NCBI GenBank assembly: GCA_018646865.1
Contig: JABGTW010000069.1
Span: 1-48,237, forward strand
Direction: 5' to 3'
DNA length: 48,237 nt
DNA from: Cryomorphaceae bacterium
GTDB lineage: Bacteria; Bacteroidota; Bacteroidia; Flavobacteriales; Flavobacteriaceae
How positions within the stretch are numbered: the stretch's first letter is position 1; each line of letters starts with the position of its first letter. Below, one piece after another: positions 23,785 through 32,366 of the stretch. A program made the translations under genes and the position numbers. The notes beneath the pieces were generated by a model. It did no database searches. It had not been told where the DNA came from and worked only from the letters and a program-made list of their open reading frames with translations.

Positions 23785-23967
23785 TTACTTAGATACAGCA
23801 AGGTTGTAAACAACAAGACCGAAACCGATTTTGTTAATTGCATTACCATTACCTGATAAGAGAAAAGCAAATGCAGCTAACATAGCAGCAAATCCGATCC
23901 AAAATGTAAAATCAACCAAGCTTAAATCAGTACCTAAAATAGGTACGATACTTAATAAATTTTCCAT
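23785..23967 (-). pseudogene. Internally deleted proteorhodopsin-like gene (helix A region fused to helix G end), 60-aa ORF
   Basis: MENLLSIVPILGTDLSLVDFTFWIGFAAMLAAFAFLLSGN resembles flavobacterial proteorhodopsin N-terminus/helix A; NAINKIGFGLVVYNLAVSK resembles the C-terminal helix G (compare LADFVNKILFGLIIWNVAVKESS of SAR86 PR). Confidence 0.72.
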
Positions 23968-24076
23968 AAAATAAATTAATTATTGTTTATAGAGATTAAA
24001 TTAAATAAAATAATGGATTAAAAAAAGATTATTTGAAAAAAAATCATATCTTTTTTTGTGAATATATCAATATTTT

Positions 24077-24235
24077 ATGTACAAAATTATCAAATCAAGA
24101 ATATCAATAATTCTTAGTTCTTTAATCTTAAGTTATTTTATTTTAGATGTTTATCAAAACATACTTGGGTTAGTTTTAATTTTATCTATTGGAGTAATAA
24201 ATGGGGCTAATGACCTGTTGATAATTAAAAAATAA
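24077..24235 (+). pseudogene. Probable N-terminal remnant of a Brp/Blh-family beta-carotene 15,15'-dioxygenase (52-aa ORF)
   Basis: MYKIIKSRISIILSSLILSYFILDVYQNILGLVLILSIGVINGANDLLIIKK*; TM segment followed by an (H/N)GAND-like motif; divergent from the rhodopsin-like ORF. Confidence 0.5.
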
Positions 24236-24254
24236 GATTGATTAAAGCAATATG

Positions 24255-24262
24255 TATATTTG
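24255..24262 (+). promoter_or_regulatory. -7 element TATATTTG upstream of folD
   Basis: TAnnTTTG match 13 nt before the folD ATG. Confidence 0.5.
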
Positions 24263-24275
24263 AAAAAATAATTCT

Positions 24276-25151
24276 ATGAAAATAATTGATGGGAAAAAAA
24301 TATCTAATGAAGTTTTAGATGAGATTAAAGTATTAGTTGGTCATAGAGTGAAAAACAATTTAAAAATCCCTCATTTAGCTGCCGTGCTTGTTGGAGATGA
24401 GGGTCCTAGTCAAACTTATGTAAATAGCAAAATAAAAGCTTGCAAACGAGTAGGTTTTCAATCATCTCTTTTTAAGTTTGATAAATCTATATCTGAAAAT
24501 AAACTTATTAACGAAATTCAAAAAATAAATATTAATGATAATATTGATGGTTTTATAGTTCAACTTCCACTTCCTGTGAAGATAAACCAGGAGAAAATAC
24601 TTAATAAAGTTAACCCTGATAAAGATGTAGATGGCTTTCATCCTCTAAATTATGGTAAAATGGCCCTGGGTATTGAAACTTTTCTTCCAGCTACTCCTGC
24701 TGGAATCATTGAATTAATTCAAAGGTCTAATATAGATTTAAAAAGTAAAAAATGTTTAGTTATTGGAAGGAGTCAAATAGTTGGACGTCCTATAAGTATT
24801 TTACTAAGTCAAAATAAAATTTTTGGAAATGCAACTGTAACTGTTGCTCATAGTAAATCAGATAATTTAAAAGAATTATGTCTTGACTCTGATGTCATTA
24901 TATCTGCAATTGGTATTCCAGAATTTATAAAAGGAGAAATGATTAAAACAGGATCAACAATTATTGATGTTGGAATATCTAGAGTTAATGATAACTCCTC
25001 AGTTAAAGGATATAAAATTATAGGTGATGTTGACTTTAAAAGTGTTTCAGATAAAGTTGGATATATTACCCCTGTTCCTGGAGGTGTAGGCCCCATGACA
25101 ATAGCTATGTTATTAAAAAACACTCTTAAAGCTTGTAGTTTAAAAGATTAA
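24276..25151 (+). CDS. folD: Bifunctional methylenetetrahydrofolate dehydrogenase/cyclohydrolase
   Basis: GDEGPSQTYVNSKIKACKRVG, VQLPLP, DKDVDGFHPLN, PATPAGIIELI, VIGRSQIVGRP, TPVPGGVGPMTIAMLLKNT. Confidence 0.97.
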   Translation: MKIIDGKKISNEVLDEIKVLVGHRVKNNLKIPHLAAVLVGDEGPSQTYVNSKIKACKRVGFQSSLFKFDKSISENKLINEIQKININDNIDGFIVQLPLPVKINQEKILNKVNPDKDVDGFHPLNYGKMALGIETFLPATPAGIIELIQRSNIDLKSKKCLVIGRSQIVGRPISILLSQNKIFGNATVTVAHSKSDNLKELCLDSDVIISAIGIPEFIKGEMIKTGSTIIDVGISRVNDNSSVKGYKIIGDVDFKSVSDKVGYITPVPGGVGPMTIAMLLKNTLKACSLKD

Positions 25152-25266
25152 TTATTCAATTTTATTCATTAAGCTATAAATCTTTAAAATCAAGAGTCCA
25201 AATAGAACGCTAGAAATAATCAAGAGAATATTCCATCAAAAATTTTAGATCCAATTACAATCATAA

Positions 25267-25695
25267 TTATATTTTAGTTGAGAACAACAGACTCATTTCT
25301 TTAAATGACTTAAATTCTATGGCATTTCCTGAATTATCATAAAAAAACATTGTCTTTTGTTCTCCTGGTAGTCCTTCAAATCTAATATATGGTTCTATTA
25401 TAAATTGAATTTTATTTTCAGTTAATGATTTCGCAAATTTATCAAAGTCATCCCATGGAATAATAACTCCAAAATGAGGAATTGGAACAGATTTATTATC
25501 AACTTCATTATGATGTACTCTACCTTTATGTGTAGGGTCCGCATGAATCACTAATTGATGCCCAAAAAAATCATAATCTGCCCATTCATCTGATTCTCTT
25601 CCTGGCTTACAGCCTAAAGTATTTTGATAAAAACTTTTAGATTCAGATAAATTTTTTACAGGGATTGCAAGATGAAAAGGGGATAATTTTGTCAT
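25267..25695 (-). CDS. VOC (glyoxalase/dioxygenase superfamily) family protein
   Basis: MTKLSPFHLAIPVKNLSESKSFYQNTLGCKPGRESDEWADYDFFGHQLVIH...FFYDNSGNAIEFKSF; start at the ATG 7 nt after the upstream gene's stop. Confidence 0.88.
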   Translation of the reverse strand: MTKLSPFHLAIPVKNLSESKSFYQNTLGCKPGRESDEWADYDFFGHQLVIHADPTHKGRVHHNEVDNKSVPIPHFGVIIPWDDFDKFAKSLTENKIQFIIEPYIRFEGLPGEQKTMFFYDNSGNAIEFKSFKEMSLLFSTKI

Positions 25696-25702
25696 AAATG
25701 AT

Positions 25703-26878
25703 TCAATATAATAAATATTTCTTTCTAATTTTTTTAAACTTTTCAAGACCCTGTTGCCATGAATCTCTAATTTCAGATTCACTTATACCTTCTATAATTT
25801 GTTTTTTAAGATTAGAAGACCCTGCTAACTTGTCAAAATCATTTCTAAAAAATTTATTTTTGTCCTCAAATTGATTATATGATTTTATAAGCCATTTAAG
25901 TTCAATCCTATTTATTGTTTTATAATTTCTAAGATCTTCTCCGCTAGATTTAATTCCTTTTAATTTTGGATTTTGACTTCCAAAATTTGATTGAGGTGTA
26001 AAGTAAAAATCTTTTTCAAAGTCTGGATGACCATATACTTGAAATTGAATTTTAGTTCCTCTTCCCACACTCACCTCTGTCTTTTCAAGAAAAGCTAAAC
26101 TTGGGTATAGATATATTGATTGAAGATTAGGTAAATTCGGAGAAGGTCTTATACTAGGTTCATATTTAGACTTATGATTATAATTTTTAATTTTAACAAC
26201 CTCTAAATCAGCTTTTAAATCACTCTCAAGCCAACCCTCTCCGTTTACCATTTTACCATACTCGCCAATTGTCATACCATAAACAATTGGAACTGGGTGT
26301 AATCCAATAAAGCTTTTATTTTTTATATCTAATACAGGTCCATCTATATAAAAAGAGTTAGGATTTGGTCTATCTAAAATTATTATTTTTTTATTTGTTC
26401 TAGATACAGATTCCATTGCGTAATGTAGAGTAGATAAATAAGTATAAAATCTAACACCGACATCCTGAATATCAAATATTACTACATCTATATCTTTAAT
26501 ATCGTTGTCATTAATTTTTCTATTTTTTCCATATAAAGAGAGAACTTTTATTGATTTATAATAACCATTTTCAATTTTCTCACCATCATCTTTGTCTCCT
26601 AAAAAACCATGTTCGGGACTAAATATTTTATCTATTTTAATACCTCTTTTTAATAGAGTGTCAATTAAATGAATACTCGAATTATTAGATCTTAATACAC
26701 TTGTATTATTAGCTATTACAGCAATTTTTTTATTTACCAGTTTATCTATGTATAGATTTATCATTTCTGATCCTGGAATAATATCTTGAGAAGATAGACT
26801 TGTAATTGGAGAAAAAATGAGTATAAATAAAAGTGTATTTTTGAATAAAACATTTAATTTGAATTTACCTTTTTTCAT
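25703..26878 (-). CDS. DUF1343 / NamZ-type exo-beta-N-acetylmuramidase family protein with signal peptide
   Basis: MKKGKFKLNVLFKNTLLFILIFSPITSLSSQ signal; IAVIANNTS, FSPEHGFLGDKDDGEKI, DIQDVGVRFYTYLSTLHYAMES, LDRPNPN, SVGRGTKIQFQVYGHP. Confidence 0.9.
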   Translation of the reverse strand: MKKGKFKLNVLFKNTLLFILIFSPITSLSSQDIIPGSEMINLYIDKLVNKKIAVIANNTSVLRSNNSSIHLIDTLLKRGIKIDKIFSPEHGFLGDKDDGEKIENGYYKSIKVLSLYGKNRKINDNDIKDIDVVIFDIQDVGVRFYTYLSTLHYAMESVSRTNKKIIILDRPNPNSFYIDGPVLDIKNKSFIGLHPVPIVYGMTIGEYGKMVNGEGWLESDLKADLEVVKIKNYNHKSKYEPSIRPSPNLPNLQSIYLYPSLAFLEKTEVSVGRGTKIQFQVYGHPDFEKDFYFTPQSNFGSQNPKLKGIKSSGEDLRNYKTINRIELKWLIKSYNQFEDKNKFFRNDFDKLAGSSNLKKQIIEGISESEIRDSWQQGLEKFKKIRKKYLLY

Positions 26879-28091
26879 ATATAGAAAATTAAGAACTAGT
26901 AATGATAAAAGTAATATATCATCCCGTATAATAAAAATAGCAGTTATTTCTGTTTTTCTTGGAGTATTTGTTTCCTTGTCAGCTATTTCTATTGGTAAAG
27001 GTCTACAACTTGCGATTAAGGATAAATTATATAGTTTAAGTCCTGATATAGTCGTGTCTACATATGAAAATAATTCTCGTGGAATTGCCTCAGAAAAAAT
27101 TAATAATTTTGAATTTATAGAAAGTGAAATAAAAGCAGCATTTCCAAGCTTACAATTTGAAAATATAATTGAAAAACCAACTTTAATTTCAAATAACAAC
27201 TCATTTGAGACTGTTATTTTTAGAGGGGTCAGTGATGGATATAACTTTGATGATTTTAACAAATTTATAATAGGCCCTAAGATTATAGACATTATCACTA
27301 ATCAAGAGATAATTATTTCAAAATCTTTATCTGATAAACTAGAAATTTTAGTTGGACATAATCTTACTCTCTATTTTAAAGTAAATAACAACCAGAGAAT
27401 ACCAAATCTAAGATCTTATACTGTAAAACATGTTTTTGATACTGATTTTCCTGATTTTGACAGTAACTATATAATTGGAAATTTGGGAACACTTCAAAAT
27501 ATTTATAAATGGGACACAAATGATTTTGCAAACATTGAAATATCTGTTGATGACAAATCTAAAATCTTTGAAATTGAAAAATCAATGTCCTCTCTAAAGT
27601 CTTTTGAAAAAAATAATTTATCAATCAAAACAATCCAATCTAAATATGATAATATATTTAGTTGGATTTCAATTTTTGATTTTAACATATTTATAATCAA
27701 TTCATTAATGATTATAGTTGCAATAATTAGTGTAATTATTTCTCTGTTTATTTTGATTTTTGAAAGGATAAAAATGATTGGTATTTTATCTTCAATGGGC
27801 TCTACAAATAAATCTTTGAGTAAGATATTTTTATATCAGGGATTTGAAATTATTTTAAAGGGAATGCTGCCTGCAAATATTTTATTTTTAACTATATCAA
27901 TAATTCAAAATAGTTATGGATTGATTAAGTTAAATCCAGATGATTACTATGTTGAATCAATTCCTTTTATCTTAGACCCTCTGTATATAATTTCTTTAAA
28001 TCTTATCTTTATTTTAATAAGTTCTATTATTTTATCAATTACTTTCGTTTCAATAACAAGATTTACACCTAAACTTAATATAAATTCATAA
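26817..28091 (+). CDS. LolC/FtsX-like ABC transporter permease (lipoprotein-releasing type)
   Basis: KIAVISVFLGVFVSLSAISIGKGLQLAI N-terminal TM helix; MIGILSSMGSTNKSLSKIFLYQGFEIILKG; true start may be an internal TTG at 26859. Confidence 0.85.
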   Translation: MSINKSVFLNKTFNLNLPFFIYRKLRTSNDKSNISSRIIKIAVISVFLGVFVSLSAISIGKGLQLAIKDKLYSLSPDIVVSTYENNSRGIASEKINNFEFIESEIKAAFPSLQFENIIEKPTLISNNNSFETVIFRGVSDGYNFDDFNKFIIGPKIIDIITNQEIIISKSLSDKLEILVGHNLTLYFKVNNNQRIPNLRSYTVKHVFDTDFPDFDSNYIIGNLGTLQNIYKWDTNDFANIEISVDDKSKIFEIEKSMSSLKSFEKNNLSIKTIQSKYDNIFSWISIFDFNIFIINSLMIIVAIISVIISLFILIFERIKMIGILSSMGSTNKSLSKIFLYQGFEIILKGMLPANILFLTISIIQNSYGLIKLNPDDYYVESIPFILDPLYIISLNLIFILISSIILSITFVSITRFTPKLNINS

Positions 28092-29069
28092 ATGCAATAT
28101 TTTAATAATATTTTAGAGACTATAGGAGACACCCCATTAATTAAATTGAATAAAATAACTAAATCAGTTAATTCTGAAGTCTTTGTTAAGGTAGAAAGCT
28201 TTAATCCTGGTAATTCTGTAAAGGATAGAATGGCTGTAAAAATGATTGAAGACGCAGAAAAAGATGGTAAAATAAATCCTGGTGGAACAATAGTAGAAGG
28301 AACCTCTGGGAATACAGGTATGGGGCTTGCACTAGCAGCTATAATTAAAGGTTATAAGTTAATATGTGTCTCTAATGACAAGCAGTCAAAAGAAAAATTC
28401 GATGTCTTAAGAGCTATGGGAGCTAAAGTTATTGTTTGTCCAACTAATGTTGATGCGAGTGACCCTAGATCTTATTATTCAGTCTCAAAAAGAATTTCTC
28501 AAGAAACAAAAAATTCATGGTATGTTAATCAATATGATAATCCTTCAAATGCAATTGCACATTATGAATCAACTGGACCTGAGATATGGAAACAAACTGA
28601 TGGTAAAATTGATCATTTCTTAGTAGGTGTTGGAACTGGAGGAACAATATCAGGTGTTGGAAAATTTTTAAAAGAAAAAAAGCCAAGTGTAAAAGTATGG
28701 GGAATTGATACTTATGGATCTGTTTTTAAAAAATATCATGAAACGGGAATCTTTGATGAAAACGAAATTTATCCATATTCAACTGAGGGTATTGGGGAGG
28801 ATATTCTTCCAAAAAATGTTGACTTTGATGTAATTGATCATTTTGAAAAAGTTACTGATAAGGATGCTGCTATTTATACAAGAAAGTTAGCCAGAGAAGA
28901 GGGAATTTTTGCTGGAAATTCATGTGGAGCAGCAATTGCTGGAGTAATTCAATTGAAAGAGAATTTTAAAAAAAATGAAGTTGTTGTTGCCCTCCTTCAT
29001 GATTCTGGAAGCAGGTATATAGGTAAGATATATAATGATGATTGGATGAAAGAAAAAGGGTTTATATAG
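28092..29069 (+). CDS. PLP-dependent cystathionine beta-synthase / cysteine synthase family protein
   Basis: IGDTPLIKLNKI, NPGNSVKDRMAVKMIEDAE, EGTSGNTGMGLALAA, GVGTGGTISGVGKFLKE, EGIGEDILPKNVDFDVID (CBS-like). Confidence 0.9.
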   Translation: MQYFNNILETIGDTPLIKLNKITKSVNSEVFVKVESFNPGNSVKDRMAVKMIEDAEKDGKINPGGTIVEGTSGNTGMGLALAAIIKGYKLICVSNDKQSKEKFDVLRAMGAKVIVCPTNVDASDPRSYYSVSKRISQETKNSWYVNQYDNPSNAIAHYESTGPEIWKQTDGKIDHFLVGVGTGGTISGVGKFLKEKKPSVKVWGIDTYGSVFKKYHETGIFDENEIYPYSTEGIGEDILPKNVDFDVIDHFEKVTDKDAAIYTRKLAREEGIFAGNSCGAAIAGVIQLKENFKKNEVVVALLHDSGSRYIGKIYNDDWMKEKGFI

Positions 29070-30410
29070 TTAATCCCTAAAAGTTCCTTTTGGAAATGAA
29101 ACTAGACTCTCAAATCCTTTTGAATTAAATGTTGAAATCCCAAAAATAAAGTTGTCAATTACAATTCCATCAAGGGTATAGTTATCTACTTTATCAATTA
29201 TTCTACTATTGTCCCAAGTTGGAGAAGTAGTTTCTCGCCAGTAGATTTTATATCCTTTAATTGATTGATCATTTGGATGTTCCCATCTAAATTTAACACT
29301 AGGCTCTACAATTCCTCCAATTTTTATATTCTTTGGAGGTTTAGGAGAAGATGCAATACTTGCTAATGAAATTGCATTTACTGCTGTTAATTTAGCAGCA
29401 TAATCAAAATTCACCCCTGATAAGACATCTCCATATTTTATTCCATTTTCAACTCTGATATCATTATGTTGTCGATTATAGTTTTCATGAGCTTCCATAA
29501 TTCGAATTCCTGCAATCCCTTCATCATTGAAAGGTCTATGATGACCACCTCTTCCGAATCGGTCTAACCTGTAGATCATAATAGGATTAAGTTCAGGCAT
29601 AATTTTTTTGACTGTTTTATAAACATGTCTTGCTAATTGTCTGGAATCCCCGTCATTTTCACCACCTCCGGTTCTCATATTAAGCCCACTAGAATATTTT
29701 GAATTAAAAAAAAATGGTTCTGAAAAAATTCTAAAACTTCTATTATCAATAACACCATCTACACCTTCTATATTTCCAATCATATCATTATTTAAAATCC
29801 CTATAACATCCCATCCATTTTTTTTAGCATATTTAGCTAAACTTCTACCTCCAAATAATCCTTGCTCTTCTCCACTTAATCCAACATAAATAATACTGTT
29901 CTCAAACTTATATTTTGAAAGAATTCTAGCAGCCTCTATAGTTCCAGCCATTCCACTAGCATTGTCATTTGCACCAGGTGAATCATCTTTATAATTTGTT
30001 GGATCTGAAATTCTGGAGTCAATATCTCCACTCATTATAATGAACCTATTAGGATTTGTTGTTCCTCTTTGAATAGCTACTACATTATAAATCCATGTTG
30101 GAAAAATAATTCTGTCCCCTTCTGTAACATAGCTTTTCTCATAAAAAACTTCCAAACAACTATTACAGTTACTCGAAATTGTTTCAAATTCTCTTTTAAT
30201 CCATCTTCTAGCTGCTCCTATTCCCCTAATTTCTGAAATCGTATCACTTAATGAATGCCTAGTGCCAAAGGAAACTAGTTTTGTAATATCTTTTTCAATC
30301 CTTTCAGATGAAACCTTATCAATAATATTATAAAACATTGAGTCTTGAGCATTCAGATTTGGTAACCAAATAAGAAGAAATAATGAAATGCAGCAATATA
30401 TTTTATTCAC
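29070..30410 (-). CDS. Secreted M28 family metallopeptidase with C-terminal fibronectin-III-like domain
   Basis: Signal peptide MNKIYCCISLFLLIWLPNLNAQ; SGDIDSR, SPGANDNASGMAGTIEAARIL, GLSGEEQGLFGGRSLA, GGHHRPFNDEG. Confidence 0.88.
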   Translation of the reverse strand: MNKIYCCISLFLLIWLPNLNAQDSMFYNIIDKVSSERIEKDITKLVSFGTRHSLSDTISEIRGIGAARRWIKREFETISSNCNSCLEVFYEKSYVTEGDRIIFPTWIYNVVAIQRGTTNPNRFIIMSGDIDSRISDPTNYKDDSPGANDNASGMAGTIEAARILSKYKFENSIIYVGLSGEEQGLFGGRSLAKYAKKNGWDVIGILNNDMIGNIEGVDGVIDNRSFRIFSEPFFFNSKYSSGLNMRTGGGENDGDSRQLARHVYKTVKKIMPELNPIMIYRLDRFGRGGHHRPFNDEGIAGIRIMEAHENYNRQHNDIRVENGIKYGDVLSGVNFDYAAKLTAVNAISLASIASSPKPPKNIKIGGIVEPSVKFRWEHPNDQSIKGYKIYWRETTSPTWDNSRIIDKVDNYTLDGIVIDNFIFGISTFNSKGFESLVSFPKGTFRD

Positions 30411-32200
30411 TAGAAGCAGTATTTATTTTCTGAAATTATTTTATTAGCAATTTTAGTTTTTAAATCAAATACATTAGGATTTTTAGAATAACTTAATTTT
30501 TCAATTATTGAAGAATAAATATCATCTTGATTATTGACATCAATTATACTATTTATTAAATCTCGTGATTTTTTTTGAACTACTTGAGAAGCCTCATAAA
30601 TATATAGTCTTGTCATGTTTATTTGATCAAACTGATCATCCTCTGAGCTTCTTCCAATATTTTTAATAGTCCTTTTCAAAGTAGATTCAGAAAGATATGC
30701 TTCAATTGCTAAATCAGACAGACTTAGAAGAACTTGTTGATTTTTATCTATTTCTGGTCCATATTTTTCAAATGCTTTGCCTAAAATTAATAAGAAGATT
30801 CTTTTAATATTTTCAACTAAAATAATTTCATCTTTTAATATTTCAGACTTTTCATTTACAGATAATGATTTGTTGTTTACTATATCTTGGTAGGGTGTCA
30901 TTATGTCGAGACTTCCTTTCATTGCTTTTTTTAATAACATACCTATGATAAGCATTCTGTTTATTTCATTTGTTCCTTCATAGATTCTTCCAATTCTAGA
31001 ATCTCTCCATGCACTTTCAATAGGTGCTTCAGCAGAAAATCCCATTCCGCCAAAGATTTGTATGCCTTCATCTGCACAATTTTGCATATCTTCTGAAATA
31101 GCTACTTTTAAAATTGAACATTCTAAAGCAAACTCTTCAACCCCTTTAAGTTCAGATTCTTGTTTACTAAATCCATTTGATTGAAATTCATCTATTTTTG
31201 ACTGAACATCACTAGCTGCTCGATAGCACGCAGATTCACCAGCATAACAAGATGTAGCCATAGTAGCTAGCTTTTCTTTTATTGCACCAAAACTTGAAAT
31301 TGGTTGCTTAAATTGTATTCTATTGTTAGCATAATCAGTAGAAATTGAAATTGATCTTCTTTGACCATCAAGATTTCCAGCACCTAATTTTATCCTTCCA
31401 ACATTTAGTGCATTCATGGCTATTTTAAAGCCACCATTTCTTTCTCCAAGTAAATTTTCTACTGGCACTTTTGTTTCTGTAAAAAATACTTGTCTAGTAG
31501 AAGACGAGTGTATTCCTAGTTTTTTTTCTTCTTCGCCAAGCTTAATGCCATTGTCAGAATCATTAGGGACAATAAATGCTGTTATGTTCTTGTCTTCTTC
31601 AATTCTTGCAAAAACAATAAATATTTTTGCAAATCCAGCATTTGAAATCCACATTTTTTGACCTGATATTTTATAATGAGAACCATCATCACTTAAGACA
31701 GCCTTAGTTTTACCAGAATTAGCATCTGATCCAGCTGTAGGTTCAGTTAAACAATAAGAGCCAAACCATTCGCCAGAGGCAAGTTTAGGTAAGTATTTTT
31801 GCTTTTGATCTTCATTGCCAAATAAATAAATAGGTAAAATTGCTATACCAGTATGAGCACCATAAGCTGTAGCTACTGATCCAGTAGTACCTGAAACATA
31901 GTCAACTGCTATCATAGTAGAAACAAAATCCATTCCCATTCCACCATATTTTTCTTCTAATGTAACCCCTAATAATCCAAGATCTCCAATTTTTTTCATT
32001 GCTTGAACTGTTAAATCGTAATTCTTCTCTTCATACTTCATCTTATCAGGCCAAATCTCTCTGTCCATGAAATCAACTATTGTTTCTTTCATCATTAGTT
32101 GTTCTTCTGAAAAGTCTTCGGGAGTAAAAATATCATCAGATAAAGATTCTTTGAGAAGAAATTCCCCACCCTTTAACATTATTTTATTTTCTGTAGGCAT
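30410..32200 (-). CDS. Acyl-CoA dehydrogenase family protein
   Basis: YCLTEPTAGSDANSGKTKA, ISGQKMWISNAG, QIFGGMGFSAEAPIESAWRDSRIGRIYEGTNEI, 596 aa. Confidence 0.93.
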   Translation of the reverse strand: MPTENKIMLKGGEFLLKESLSDDIFTPEDFSEEQLMMKETIVDFMDREIWPDKMKYEEKNYDLTVQAMKKIGDLGLLGVTLEEKYGGMGMDFVSTMIAVDYVSGTTGSVATAYGAHTGIAILPIYLFGNEDQKQKYLPKLASGEWFGSYCLTEPTAGSDANSGKTKAVLSDDGSHYKISGQKMWISNAGFAKIFIVFARIEEDKNITAFIVPNDSDNGIKLGEEEKKLGIHSSSTRQVFFTETKVPVENLLGERNGGFKIAMNALNVGRIKLGAGNLDGQRRSISISTDYANNRIQFKQPISSFGAIKEKLATMATSCYAGESACYRAASDVQSKIDEFQSNGFSKQESELKGVEEFALECSILKVAISEDMQNCADEGIQIFGGMGFSAEAPIESAWRDSRIGRIYEGTNEINRMLIIGMLLKKAMKGSLDIMTPYQDIVNNKSLSVNEKSEILKDEIILVENIKRIFLLILGKAFEKYGPEIDKNQQVLLSLSDLAIEAYLSESTLKRTIKNIGRSSEDDQFDQINMTRLYIYEASQVVQKKSRDLINSIIDVNNQDDIYSSIIEKLSYSKNPNVFDLKTKIANKIISENKYCF

Positions 32201-32366
32201 ATTTATTTTATTAATATTTAAATTTCGTTTTTTAAATATTTAGACTTTTAAAATTTAAAAAAAATCTACAATACTCAAATCATTATATTAGTTATATTTC
32301 ATTAATTATCAATGTTTTGTATAATATATATGACTATGTCTAGCTTAAAAAAAATATTTTAAAACT

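Noticed and set aside
23785-23967. Calling the 60-aa ORF a novel small protein unrelated to known families
   Set aside because: Both halves resemble opposite ends of proteorhodopsin, so an internal-deletion derivative explains it better, though function in its present form cannot be excluded
24032-24058. TTTG...TATCTTTT as a promoter for the blh-like remnant
   Set aside because: The -7 box is imperfect and the spacing to the upstream TTTG (11 nt) is too short for the usual Bacteroidota promoter
26879-27298. 140-aa N-terminal extension of the NamZ-like protein
   Set aside because: Antisense to the LolC/FtsX-like permease; a good signal peptide starts at the Met at 26878
32201-32366. 165-bp AT-rich gap between purL and the acyl-CoA dehydrogenase as a possible ncRNA
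   Set aside because: No convincing stem-loop or conserved motif visible; probably just a promoter region
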